A stretch of DNA of 64,000 nucleotides from CAZQXD01 sp964597315 (GTDB lineage: Bacteria > Pseudomonadota > Gammaproteobacteria > Competibacterales > Competibacteraceae): positions 1 through 64,000 of the forward strand of contig CAZQXD010000002.1 of NCBI GenBank assembly GCA_964597315.1, read 5' to 3'. Positions 1-7,657 of the stretch are shown here, piece by piece. Made by a program: the position numbers and the translations under genes. Position 1 is the first letter of the stretch. Every line of letters starts with the position of its first letter. Below the pieces are notes generated by a model that made no database searches, was not told where the DNA came from, and worked only from the letters and a program-made list of their open reading frames with translations.

Positions 1-1177
1 GGTGGCCGGTGGCGCAGCCCAGATTCACCAGCCGGCCCTGGGCCAGCAGAATGATGCGCTTGCCGTCCGGGAAGATCACGTGATCCACCTGGGGCTTGAT
101 TTCTTCCCACTGGTATTGCTTCAGGCCGGCCACGTCGATTTCGTTGTCGAAGTGGCCGATGTTGCAGACGATGGCCTGGTCCTTCATGGCCGCCATATGG
201 GTATGGCTGATGACCTGATAGTTGCCGGTGGCGGTGACGAAAATATCGGCCTGGCCGGCCACATCGTCCAGGGTCACCACCCGGTAGCCCTCCATGGCCG
301 CTTGCAGGGCGCAAATGGGGTCGATTTCGGTGACCCATACCGTGGCCCCCAAGCCCCGCAGGGATTGGGCGCAGCCCTTGCCCACGTCGCCGTAGCCGCA
401 GACCACGGCGATCTTGCCGGCGATCATCACGTCCGTGGCTCGCTTGATGCCGTCCACCAGGGATTCCCGGCAGCCGTAGAGATTGTCGAATTTGGATTTG
501 GTCACCGAGTCGTTGACATTGATGGCGGGGAAGGGCAGTTCGCCGCGCTTTTCCATCTGGTACAGCCGGTGTACGCCGGTGGTGGTCTCCTCGGTGACGC
601 CGCGAATGTTTTCAAGGATTTTGGAGTACCAGCCGGGCTGTCTCTCAAGGCGCTTGCGGATGGCGGCGTAGAGATACTCCTCCTCCTCGGACTGGGGGTT
701 GTCCAGCAGAGACGGGTTCTGCTCGGCCTTGGCCCCTAGATTGACCAACAGGGTAGCGTCGCCGCCGTCATCCAGGATCATGTTGGGAGCGCCGCCGTCG
801 GCCCATTCCATGATCCGATGGGTGTAATCCCAGTACTCGGCCAGGGACTCGCCCTTGTGGGCGAACACCGGCACCCCGGCGGCGGCGATGGCGGCGGCGG
901 CGTGGTCTTGGGTAGAGAAGATATTGCAAGACGCCCAGCGCACTTCGGCGCCCAGGGCCGTCAGGGTCTCGATCAGCACTGCGGTCTGGATGGTCATGTG
1001 CAGGGAGCCGGCGATACGGGCGCCCTTGAGGGGCTGCTGATCCCGATACTCGGCGCGCACGGCCATCAGCCCGGGCATCTCGGTCTCGGCGATACTGATT
1101 TCCTTGCGGCCCCAGTCGGCCAGCTTCAGGTCGGCGACGTGGTAATCGGTGAATTGCGGATTGACAACGGCATTCAT
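1..1177 (-). CDS. ahcY: Adenosylhomocysteinase (S-adenosylhomocysteine hydrolase), 3' end outside window
   Basis: Cytosolic NAD-dependent enzyme that splits S-adenosylhomocysteine into adenosine and homocysteine, relieving product inhibition of methyltransferases. The 392 visible residues begin MNAVVNPQFTDYHVADLKLA. They contain the family blocks GSLHMTIQTAVLIETL, VNDSVTKSKFDN and the NAD-binding loop VCGYGDVGKG, and reach LVNLGCATGHP-like sequence near the C-terminus, so only a short tail lies left of the window. The start at 1177 is chosen because it begins the conserved N-terminus and is preceded by GAGG-type pairing. A promoter and an SAH riboswitch lie upstream, which independently confirms the identity. 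Family assignment is firm; the exact C-terminus cannot be seen. Confidence 0.97.
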   Translation of the reverse strand, partial: MNAVVNPQFTDYHVADLKLADWGRKEISIAETEMPGLMAVRAEYRDQQPLKGARIAGSLHMTIQTAVLIETLTALGAEVRWASCNIFSTQDHAAAAIAAAGVPVFAHKGESLAEYWDYTHRIMEWADGGAPNMILDDGGDATLLVNLGAKAEQNPSLLDNPQSEEEEYLYAAIRKRLERQPGWYSKILENIRGVTEETTTGVHRLYQMEKRGELPFPAINVNDSVTKSKFDNLYGCRESLVDGIKRATDVMIAGKIAVVCGYGDVGKGCAQSLRGLGATVWVTEIDPICALQAAMEGYRVVTLDDVAGQADIFVTATGNYQVISHTHMAAMKDQAIVCNIGHFDNEIDVAGLKQYQWEEIKPQVDHVIFPDGKRIILLAQGRLVNLGCATGH

Positions 1178-1253
1178 GGCGCACTCCTCGGTTCGCACGA
1201 AGTGAATGACGGGGTCGGCGGGGGTATGGCTCGCCAACCGCATCATGGGTTCG

Positions 1254-1319
1254 CGAGCGCCGTTTTGACGGGTTCCCGAGCCTGGCGGACGTGGCGGCCC
1301 GTTGCAGCGCTCCTCGAGA
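1254..1319 (-). promoter_or_regulatory. SAH riboswitch controlling ahcY
   Basis: On the minus strand the leader reads CTCGAGGAGCGCTGCAAC, then a variable segment, GCCAGGCTCGGG, CCGTCAAAACGG and GCGCTC. This fits the SAH riboswitch fold. P1 pairs CTCGAG (1318-1313) with CTCGGG. A small hairpin forms CCGT/ACGG around a CAAA loop. The terminal CGCTC can pair back to GAGCG as the pseudoknot. The conserved GAGGAGCGCTGC and GCCAGGCTCG blocks are present. The class is known to raise ahcY expression when SAH accumulates. Position directly upstream of ahcY agrees. Confidence 0.93.
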
Positions 1320-1327
1320 ATGGCCGT

Positions 1328-1355
1328 AGTCTACCTAACTGATCGGTTGTTGCAA
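1328..1355 (-). promoter_or_regulatory. Predicted sigma-70 promoter for ahcY
   Basis: On the minus strand TTGCAA (1355-1350) and TAGACT (1333-1328) are separated by 16 bases. Transcription would start about 7-9 bases downstream, almost exactly at the first base of the riboswitch P1 stem at 1319. The hexamers are imperfect, so the agreement with the riboswitch boundary is the main support. Confidence 0.6.
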
Positions 1356-1411
1356 GTCCCGTAACAGGGGTTTACGACCTTGATCGGGGGCAGGCCCCAA
1401 GGCTAGCCCAG

Positions 1412-2311
1412 TTAAGTTTTGGCGCCGCCCCGCCACTGGCTCAGACCGATCCCTCCCAGGATCAGCCCCAGGGCCAGCAGGGCGTTCCAGCCCGGACGCT
1501 CGCCCAGAAACAGCGCCCCCATCCCCAGCGCCCAGAGGGGAATCAGATAATTGATCAGGGCTAAAAAGGTGGGACCGGCAGAGCCGATCAGGGTGAAATA
1601 CACTACCGTGGCGATGGCCGTACACACCAGCCCCAGAGTCGTTACCGCCAACCAGGGAATCCAGCCGGGGAGCGGGGTTATAGGCAGATCCACCGCAGCG
1701 GCGGTGGGCAGCATCAGCAGGCTGCCGACGAGCATCACCCCGGCGGCGGCCAACAGCGGTTCACTGTCCGGGCGACGGCGGGCGATGATGGTGGTGACTG
1801 CGTAGCACAGCGCCCCGCCCAGCACCGCCAGTTGCGGCGCCAGGGACGAAGCCCCTTCCCCCTGGAGCCGCAGCAGGGCTTGGGGTCCGGTGAGGGCCAC
1901 GATGCCCAGAAAGCCCAGTCCAAAGCCCGCCGCCCGGGGGACGGTCAGCCGCTCCCCATCCACGAAGTAATGGGCCAGCACCAGCACCCCCAAAGGCATG
2001 ACGGCCATGAGAATGCCCGCCAGGCCGCTGTCAATGGACTGCTGTCCCCAACTGATAAGAAAGAACGGCAGGCAGTTGCCGGTCACGGCGATCGCAATCA
2101 GATACCCCCATAGCCGCCGGGAGCGGGATAGGCCCAGCCCCCGCCAGCGGGCCAGGGCCAGCAACGCCACAGCGGCCACCACCAGCCGCCCGGCCACCAC
2201 CGTGGTGGGGGGCAGGCCGACCACCGCCAGTTTGGTGAGCAAAAAAGAACTTCCCCATATAGCCACCAGGGATAGCAGCAGCAGCCAATCAGTTAAGCGG
2301 GGCTTGGACAT
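1412..2311 (-). CDS. EamA/DMT-family transporter
   Basis: A 299-residue inner-membrane protein of the drug/metabolite transporter superfamily (RhaT/EamA type). It begins MSKPRLTDWLLLLSLVAIWG, with the typical N-terminal WGSSF motif. It shows about ten hydrophobic segments arranged as two EamA repeats, the second starting near residue 150 (LAVLGGALCYAVTTI). The C-terminal helix contains the usual LINYLIPLWALGMG and FLGER motifs. Members export amino acids or other small metabolites; the substrate cannot be read from sequence. It lies upstream of ahcY on the same strand, but the ahcY promoter lies between them, so they are probably separate units. Confidence 0.9.
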   Translation of the reverse strand: MSKPRLTDWLLLLSLVAIWGSSFLLTKLAVVGLPPTTVVAGRLVVAAVALLALARWRGLGLSRSRRLWGYLIAIAVTGNCLPFFLISWGQQSIDSGLAGILMAVMPLGVLVLAHYFVDGERLTVPRAAGFGLGFLGIVALTGPQALLRLQGEGASSLAPQLAVLGGALCYAVTTIIARRRPDSEPLLAAAGVMLVGSLLMLPTAAAVDLPITPLPGWIPWLAVTTLGLVCTAIATVVYFTLIGSAGPTFLALINYLIPLWALGMGALFLGERPGWNALLALGLILGGIGLSQWRGGAKT

Positions 2312-2457
2312 GGGTGGTGTTCGCAGACTGTTTGGTTTGGGCCGGGGACAGGCTACGCTATAGCCACGGAGCCGGCGTGAAACGTAGCAGCTTTTTCCCG
2401 GTCTTCATAATCGTGTTCCAGACCCGGCGTCCGGGGGCAAGCCTGCGAGGAATCTAG

Positions 2458-3837
2458 ATGCAAACCTGTTTGCTTGAAAAACGCCCGGCACAGGCCGTGG
2501 CCATTATGCCGGTGACCGAGGAGGGGTTTTCCGCCTGGCGGGACAGCCAATCCGAAGGGCGGCGGCGCTGGCTGGATGCTTGCGGTTTCAACGGCCAACC
2601 CGGCGGCGTTTGCCTGTTGCCCGGGGAGGGCGGGTCCCTGGCCGCTGCGGTGGTGGGCATTCAAGGCTCCGAAGACCCCTGGGCCTTGGGCGGCCTGCCT
2701 ACGGTATTGCCCCCCGGTGATTATTTCCTGGACGTGCAATGGCCTGCCGAAACCCAGGCCCGGTCGGTGTTAGGCTGGGGACTGGGCGCATACCGCTTCA
2801 GCCGCTACAAAGCCTACAAACAGACCCTACCCCGGCTGGCCGTGCCCGAAGGCTGCGACGCCACGGCCCTGCTGGACCAGCTCCACGCCCTGACCCTGAC
2901 CCGGGACCTGATCAACACCCCGGCCGAGGACATGATGCCCGAAAATCTGGCCGATACCCTGCTGGCCCTAGGCAGTGATTTCGACGCAGAGGTGAACCAG
3001 TGGGTGGGCAAGGAACTGCTGGCCGAGAACTACCCGGCCATCCATGCCGTGGGCCGGGCTAGCGCCCACCCGCCTCGGCTGCTGGAGCTGCTCTGGGGAA
3101 ACAAATCCCACCCCCAGTTGACCTTGGTGGGCAAAGGGGTGTGCTTCGATAGCGGCGGCCTGGACCTGAAGTCCGCTGCGGGCATGCGGCTGATGAAAAA
3201 AGACATGGGCGGGGCCGCCCATGTCATAGGCTTGGCCCGGATGATTATGGCCGCCAGGCTTAAGCTACGGCTGCGGGTGTTGGTGCCGGCGGTGGAAAAC
3301 GCCGTGGCCGGCAACGCCTTCCGGCCCGGGGACGTGCTGGACACCCGCAAGGGGCTGACCGTGGAGGTGGACAACACCGACGCCGAGGGCCGGTTGATCC
3401 TCTGCGACGCCTTGACCGAGGCCAGCGCCGAAAAGCCCGATCTGCTCATGGACTTCGCCACCCTCACCGGCGCCGCCCGGGTGGCCCTGGGCGCCGAGGT
3501 GCCGGCGCTGTTCTGTAATGACGACGCCGTGGCCGAGGGCCTGCTAAAAGCCGCCCGGGAAGAGAGGGACCCCCTGTGGCGGATGCCCTTGCACGGACCC
3601 TACCGGGAGCTACTGAATAGCAAGGTGGCGGATATCGCCAACGGCTCCAGCGCCCCTTACGGCGGGGCCATCACCGCCGCTCTGTTCCTGCGGGAGTTCG
3701 TGCCCGAGGGTATACCCTGGGTCCATGTGGATGTGATGGCCTGGAACCTTGGAACCAAGCCCGGTCGTCCCGAAGGGGGCGAGGCCATGGGTCTGCGAGC
3801 GGCCTTCAGCTACTTATCCCGCCGCTATGGCCATTGA
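2458..3837 (+). CDS. M17 leucyl aminopeptidase family protein
   Basis: Cytosolic dimetal aminopeptidase that removes N-terminal residues from peptides. The 459-residue protein has a divergent N-terminal domain (about 1-150) and the M17 catalytic domain. Metal and active-site motifs are visible: GKGVCFDSGGLDLKSAAGM, the downstream KKDMGGAA, and the signature NTDAEGRL at residues 306-313. The sequence PYGGAITAALFLREFV near the end is typical of the family. It resembles the shorter PepB/YpdF-like group more than 500-residue PepA, so no symbol is given. Its last 11 bases overlap the start of the lipid kinase gene, suggesting translational coupling. Confidence 0.93.
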   Translation: MQTCLLEKRPAQAVAIMPVTEEGFSAWRDSQSEGRRRWLDACGFNGQPGGVCLLPGEGGSLAAAVVGIQGSEDPWALGGLPTVLPPGDYFLDVQWPAETQARSVLGWGLGAYRFSRYKAYKQTLPRLAVPEGCDATALLDQLHALTLTRDLINTPAEDMMPENLADTLLALGSDFDAEVNQWVGKELLAENYPAIHAVGRASAHPPRLLELLWGNKSHPQLTLVGKGVCFDSGGLDLKSAAGMRLMKKDMGGAAHVIGLARMIMAARLKLRLRVLVPAVENAVAGNAFRPGDVLDTRKGLTVEVDNTDAEGRLILCDALTEASAEKPDLLMDFATLTGAARVALGAEVPALFCNDDAVAEGLLKAAREERDPLWRMPLHGPYRELLNSKVADIANGSSAPYGGAITAALFLREFVPEGIPWVHVDVMAWNLGTKPGRPEGGEAMGLRAAFSYLSRRYGH

Positions 3838-4729
3838 TCCTCCGGTCAGGCGCCGCGCCCTGGTGCTGGTCAACCGGAGCAGCCGCAACGGCGATGCCGA
3901 TCTGGAGGTCGGCCTGGGGCTGCTGCGGGAGCAGGGCTTCGAACTGGCGCTAGAGACCGACAACCAGCCGGGCCGCATGCAGGAACTGATCCGAGAGCGG
4001 GCCGGGGAGTTGGACTGCGTGATCGTGGGCGGCGGTGATGGCACCCTAAACTGCATGTCTGGAGCGGTGCTGGACAGTGGCCTGCCCTTGGGAATACTGC
4101 CCATGGGCACCGCCAATGATCTGGCCCGCACCCTGGGCATCCCCGGCGATCTCACGGAAGCCTGTCGGGTGATCGCCGCCGGTCGGCTTCATGCCATTGA
4201 CCTGGGCCGGGTCAACGGCGTGCATTTTTTCAATGTGGCCAGTATCGGCCTAGGGGTGCGGGTGGCCCATAAGCTCACCAAGGAGGTCAAGCGGCGCTGG
4301 GGCGTGCTGGGGTATCTGCACGGCTTTATTCAGGCTTATCGGGAACACCGGCCCTTTAAGGTAGACATCGTCTGCGACGGCCAGACCCGGCGGGTGCGCT
4401 CCATCCAGGTGGCGGTGGGCAACGGCCGCCATTACGGGGGCGGCATGACCATCGCCGAGGAAGCCGAAATTGACGACGGTTTATTTTTTATCTACAGCCT
4501 CAAGCCCCTGCGGTTCTGGGAGCTGGCCCTGGTGGCGCCCATTCTGCGTAGCGGCCAGCGGGACCCGGAGCGCCTGTTGCTGATGCAGGGTCGGAACATC
4601 GAACTGCGCACCCGTAAGCCCATGGATGTGGACACCGATGGCGAACTCACCACCCGCACCCCGGCCCGCTTCAGCCTGCTGGCGGGGGCGCTGCGGGTAT
4701 ACGTGCCCGAAGCCTACACCGGAGCTTAG
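3827..4729 (+). CDS. YegS/DAGK-type lipid kinase
   Basis: Predicted lipid kinase of the diacylglycerol kinase catalytic family, phosphorylating a lipid such as diacylglycerol or phosphatidylglycerol. The 300-residue frame starts MAIDPPVRRRALVLVNRSSR. The nucleotide-binding motif GGGDGTLN lies at about residues 68-75, followed by GILPMGTANDLARTL, both diagnostic. The region FNVASIGLGVRVAHKLT and the C-terminal MDVDTDGEL complete the fold. A longer frame opens at 3749, but 3827 gives the normal N-terminus and overlaps the aminopeptidase stop by 11 bases. A DUF2383-like gene starts 2 bases downstream, so the three genes look like one operon. Confidence 0.92.
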   Translation: MAIDPPVRRRALVLVNRSSRNGDADLEVGLGLLREQGFELALETDNQPGRMQELIRERAGELDCVIVGGGDGTLNCMSGAVLDSGLPLGILPMGTANDLARTLGIPGDLTEACRVIAAGRLHAIDLGRVNGVHFFNVASIGLGVRVAHKLTKEVKRRWGVLGYLHGFIQAYREHRPFKVDIVCDGQTRRVRSIQVAVGNGRHYGGGMTIAEEAEIDDGLFFIYSLKPLRFWELALVAPILRSGQRDPERLLLMQGRNIELRTRKPMDVDTDGELTTRTPARFSLLAGALRVYVPEAYTGA

Positions 4730-4731
4730 TC

Positions 4732-5172
4732 ATGATTTTGCGCGACGACTGCCAAGCGGCCCTGAACGGGCTGGTCATGGCCTGCCAGAACGCCGCCGAT
4801 CACTATCGGGACGTGGCCGAACTGCTGGACGACCCGGACCTGGAGCGGCTGTTTCAGGACCTGGCCGGGGAGCGTCAACAGGCGGCCGACGCCCTGGCCG
4901 GGCAACTGCGGCGGCTGGACGACTTGCCCCAGGCCCCGGACGACGACTGGGAGGCCATTGACGGACTGCTGACCCGGCTCAGAACCCTACTGGTGGAGGA
5001 CCGGCGGCAAACCCTGCTGGAGGAGCAGGAGCAACGGGAAGCCGCACTGGGCGAGCAGGTGCAAGCCGCTCTGGCCCTGAACCTATCGACCGAGGCCCGG
5101 ACGGTCCTGGAAGACCTGGCCCGTCAAGTGGCGGCGGCCCGCCAGCGGCTGGCCGAGGCCCGGTCCGGCTAA
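4732..5172 (+). CDS. DUF2383-like four-helix-bundle protein
   Basis: A 146-residue, highly charged, all-helical protein without signal peptide. It starts MILRDDCQAALNGLVMACQN and continues HYRDVAELLDDPDLERLFQDLAGER, a pattern seen in the DUF2383/PA2169-type ferritin-like bundle family (two paired helices with conserved acidic residues). The second half (QTLLEEQEQREAALGEQ onward) is coiled-coil-like. Function in the family is unknown; stress or redox roles have been proposed. It follows the lipid kinase by 2 bases and is probably co-translated. Assignment is by pattern, not by a profile search. Confidence 0.72.
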   Translation: MILRDDCQAALNGLVMACQNAADHYRDVAELLDDPDLERLFQDLAGERQQAADALAGQLRRLDDLPQAPDDDWEAIDGLLTRLRTLLVEDRRQTLLEEQEQREAALGEQVQAALALNLSTEARTVLEDLARQVAAARQRLAEARSG

Positions 5173-5228
5173 GGTGTATTTTTGAACTATGCTTGGGAGG
5201 TTGAAGCGAGCGTTTAGGGGATGTCCCG

Positions 5229-6551
5229 ATGAGCAACAAACACCAGCGGCGCGGACTGCACGAACTCTATGCCGAAGACCCCGAAAAAGCCGACTGGCTG
5301 CTCTGGGGAAGAAAATCCAATCCACTGACACGGCGCGGGTTTTTGGCAAAAAGCGGGCTGGCGGCCTTGGCGGCGGTGCTGGGGTCTCGCATTCCTTTCG
5401 CCGACGGGTTCCCTGGAGGTCTGATCCCCGCCGCCCTGGCTGCCTCCGACGAGCCGTTCCAGATCCCCGGCAAGGACGGCTTGATCGTGTTCAACGACCG
5501 GCCCCTGAACGCCGAAACCCCGGCCCATCTGCTGGACGATCCGGTCACCCCCGCCGAGCGGCTGTTCGTGCGCAATAATGGCCTGCCCCCGCCCATGGAA
5601 TCCATCGACCCCGCTGCCTGGAGCCTGGAGATTGCCGGGGAGTCCTGTCAAAACCCCACCACGTTCTCCCTCCAGGACCTCAAGGACAACTTCGAGACCG
5701 TCACCCTGCAACTCCAGGTGGAGTGCGGCGGTAACGGTCGCAGCGAGTTCAACCCACCGGCCAAGGGCAATCAGTGGACCACGGGAGCGGTGGGCTGTCC
5801 TCGCTGGACCGGAGTACGGCTCAAGGACGTACTGAACGCCTGTGGCATCAAGGACGACGCCGTGTACATTGGCTATTACGGAGCGGACGCCCATCTGAGC
5901 GGCGACCCCAGTAAATCGCCCATCTCCCGGGGCGTACCCATGGCCAAGGCCCTGGACGACCACACGCTGCTGGCCTTCGCCATGAACGACGCCGATATTC
6001 CCTGGCACAACGGCCATCCCCTGCGCCTGGTGGCCCCCGGCTGGCCCGGCTCCACGTCCGGCAAGTGGCTGAAAAAAATAGTCATCCGCAATCAGGTTCA
6101 TGATGGCCCCAAAATGGGCGGCCAGTCCTACCGGGTGCCTTGCCATCCGGTGGCTCCAGGCACTGAGGTGCCGGACGACGACATGTGCATCATCGAGTCC
6201 ATGCCCGTTAAATCTCTGATTACCTTCCCCAAGTCGGGGCTTAGCCAACCCCAGGGCGAGGTCCTGGCCCTGCGGGGCAAAGCCTGGGCGGGGGATTTGG
6301 CAGTCAAGGAACTGTATGTCTCCAAAGACTTCGGCAGCACCTGGCGACAGGCTGACCTCAAGCAGCCCGCCAACCCCTATGCCTGGCAGCTATGGGAAGC
6401 CCAGGTGGAGTTCCCGGAGATCGGCTATTACGAACTCTGGGCCAGGGCGGTGGACACCCAGGGCCGCTCCCAGCCCGTGGTGCTGCCCGGCTGGAATCCC
6501 CGGGGGTATTTGAACAATGCCTGCCATCGCATCGCCGTGCAGGTGGTTTGA
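5229..6551 (+). CDS. Tat-exported sulfite-oxidase-family molybdopterin enzyme (SorA-like)
   Basis: Periplasmic molybdenum-cofactor oxidoreductase, most likely a sulfite dehydrogenase. The 440-residue precursor has a twin-arginine signal (LTRRGFLAKSGLAALAAVLG, Arg35-Arg36). The Moco domain carries the expected cysteine ligand in LQVECGGNGRSEF (Cys166) and the W-TGAVGCPRWTGVRL block. From about residue 320 the C-terminal Mo-co dimerisation domain follows (SFG-type GEVLALRGKAWAGDLAVKEL). A ribosome-binding site AGGGGA lies 7 bases before the ATG. A cytochrome c gene begins 2 bases after the stop, matching the SorAB pairing. Substrate is inferred from family and neighbour, since other members of the fold act on other compounds. 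Confidence 0.88.
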   Translation: MSNKHQRRGLHELYAEDPEKADWLLWGRKSNPLTRRGFLAKSGLAALAAVLGSRIPFADGFPGGLIPAALAASDEPFQIPGKDGLIVFNDRPLNAETPAHLLDDPVTPAERLFVRNNGLPPPMESIDPAAWSLEIAGESCQNPTTFSLQDLKDNFETVTLQLQVECGGNGRSEFNPPAKGNQWTTGAVGCPRWTGVRLKDVLNACGIKDDAVYIGYYGADAHLSGDPSKSPISRGVPMAKALDDHTLLAFAMNDADIPWHNGHPLRLVAPGWPGSTSGKWLKKIVIRNQVHDGPKMGGQSYRVPCHPVAPGTEVPDDDMCIIESMPVKSLITFPKSGLSQPQGEVLALRGKAWAGDLAVKELYVSKDFGSTWRQADLKQPANPYAWQLWEAQVEFPEIGYYELWARAVDTQGRSQPVVLPGWNPRGYLNNACHRIAVQVV

Positions 6552-6552
6552 G

Positions 6553-6918
6553 ATGAACGGCCCGCGATCGCTTGCCCTGGCCCTGGTCCTGGCTCTGCCT
6601 GCAGCAGCCAGCGCCCAAGAGACCGACCCCGCAACTGGGCTGCTTATCGCCGAGGATTGGGAACTGGTGCGGAACAATTGCACCGCCTGTCACGGCGCCG
6701 GCCATATCACCAACCAGCGGGGCAGCCGGGAGACCTGGAAGGACATCATCCGCTGGATGCAGGCCACCCAAAACCTCTGGCAGTTCGAGCCGGCTGTGGA
6801 GGAACGGATTCTGGATTATCTGGCTGCCAACTACCCGCCTGGGGAGAGCTACCGGCGGGCGCCCCTGTCCAAGCTGCTGATGCCGGAGAATCCTTACCAG
6901 GCGCCAGTCGCCAATTAA
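6553..6918 (+). CDS. Small periplasmic c-type cytochrome (SorB-like electron acceptor)
   Basis: Predicted electron acceptor for the upstream molybdoenzyme. The 121-residue precursor has a Sec signal peptide (LALALVLALPAAASAQE, cleavage near residue 21) and one haem-c site, Cys43-x-x-Cys46-His47 (CTACH). The mature part continues with a helical ETWKDIIRWMQ region and a C-terminal ILDYLAANYPP segment, as in monohaem SorB-type and sulfite-dehydrogenase-associated cytochromes. The ATG at 6553 is used rather than the in-frame 6517, which lies inside the upstream gene. A GC-rich hairpin lies about 45 bases downstream. Confidence 0.87.
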   Translation: MNGPRSLALALVLALPAAASAQETDPATGLLIAEDWELVRNNCTACHGAGHITNQRGSRETWKDIIRWMQATQNLWQFEPAVEERILDYLAANYPPGESYRRAPLSKLLMPENPYQAPVAN

Positions 6919-6961
6919 GCCGCAGGCGCGTCGGCGCCGGATGTATAGGGGGTGTTGAAGG

Positions 6962-7013
6962 GAGGGGGCAGTCCACTGACCTCGGAACGCCAGGGTCAGG
7001 AGACTGCCCCCTC
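6962..7013. terminator. Large hairpin between convergent genes
   Basis: A perfect 12-bp inverted repeat, GAGGGGGCAGTC (6962-6973) and GACTGCCCCCTC (7002-7013), encloses a second 6-bp pairing CTGACC/GGTCAG. It lies between the cytochrome gene and the small minus-strand gene at 7039. There is no T run on either side, so it may be an mRNA-stabilising structure, a Rho-aided end or a protein site rather than a simple intrinsic terminator. Confidence 0.5.
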
Positions 7014-7038
7014 GCCGCATCTACAGCCTGATAAGGGA

Positions 7039-7203
7039 TTATCCATGGAATCGCTTGGCCAGCACGGCCTTGGCTTGGGCGCGGGTGAGCTTCTTATTGA
7101 CCACCAGGCTCATGATCTCCTCCCGGGACAGTTGCCGCTTGTGGGGCGTTGGCCGGACCGGGGCCGCGAAGAAACTACGGAATACATTAGCGAGCTTATC
7201 CAT
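7039..7203 (-). CDS. Unrecognised 54-residue basic protein
   Basis: A short minus-strand gene that I do not recognise. It encodes MDKLANVFRSFFAAPVRP, then THKRQLSREEIMSLVV, and ends in KKLTRAQAKAVLAKRFHG. An excellent ribosome-binding site (AGGAGGTCGAA before the ATG) supports translation. The product is small, basic and has no membrane segment or signal peptide. The C-terminal half is predicted helical with a helix-turn-helix-like spacing, but that is only suggestive. It is bounded by a strong hairpin downstream (6962-7013) and a bidirectional terminator upstream (7310-7348), so it is probably transcribed alone. A longer plus-strand frame overlaps it but lacks a ribosome-binding site. Confidence 0.6.
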   Translation of the reverse strand: MDKLANVFRSFFAAPVRPTPHKRQLSREEIMSLVVNKKLTRAQAKAVLAKRFHG

Positions 7204-7309
7204 TTCGACCTCCTGCTGCTTAGGTTGGAGCGGACGGGGTCCGCGTTGTGTATGGGAAAACTTATCCGCATAGCCCTCGAAACCTTGAGAGAGCAGCCCG
7301 TGGGGCGAT

Positions 7310-7348
7310 AAAAAACCCCGCCAGGCTGGGCGCCGGACGGGGTTTTTT
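7310..7348. terminator. Bidirectional intrinsic terminator
   Basis: AAAAAACCCCG (7310-7320) pairs with CGGGGTTTTTT (7338-7348), with a further GCC/GGC-type extension inside. The A run on one side and T run on the other allow termination in both directions. On the minus strand it would end a transcript coming from the 7349-7657 interval; on the plus strand it would end read-through from the cytochrome gene. Confidence 0.8.
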
Positions 7349-7657
7349 GAGAATCCTCCCGAAGGCGCCTGTTAGCGGCGGTCTCCGAGGGAATGAATTC
7401 GAAGACCGTCAGCTACTATCGTGACTACTGCCGTGAAGTTGAACGCCGAACCGCTGGTCAAGGTTTGTCATGGGCCTGCCGGACGCCAGAGGCAATGCAT
7501 TCCACCTCTGGTGGACGCCCCGTCGCGGGCTGGGATTGTTGAACAAACGTGGCATCAAACCAAAAGCTCTCGGGTCAACGGAATCAGGGACGGCTGAATG
7601 GCCGTAGTCACCGGTATCATAGCCCACCGAGCGGCCAGGGACAACGCGGGTTGGCCG
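7349..7657. other. Intergenic interval without a recognised gene
   Basis: About 310 bases between the bidirectional terminator and the lipoprotein gene. It contains a hairpin CCAGAGG/CCTCTGG around 7488-7512 and short inverted pairs such as CGGTCT/AGACCG. No open frame has a ribosome-binding site, and I recognise no tRNA, 6S, RNase P or tmRNA pattern. The terminator at its left edge makes an unannotated minus-strand small RNA possible. Confidence 0.4.

Noticed and set aside
2..739. A 245-residue open frame on the plus strand over ahcY
   Set aside because: It is antisense to the strongly conserved ahcY and has a Gly/His/Val-biased composition typical of complement frames.
5214..6248. A 344-residue minus-strand frame across the sulfite-oxidase-like gene
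   Set aside because: The plus strand encodes a full Moco protein with signal peptide and ligand cysteine; the minus frame has no family features.
6952..7311. A 119-residue plus-strand frame covering the small minus-strand gene
   Set aside because: It has no ribosome-binding site, and the opposite strand has a short frame with an excellent one.
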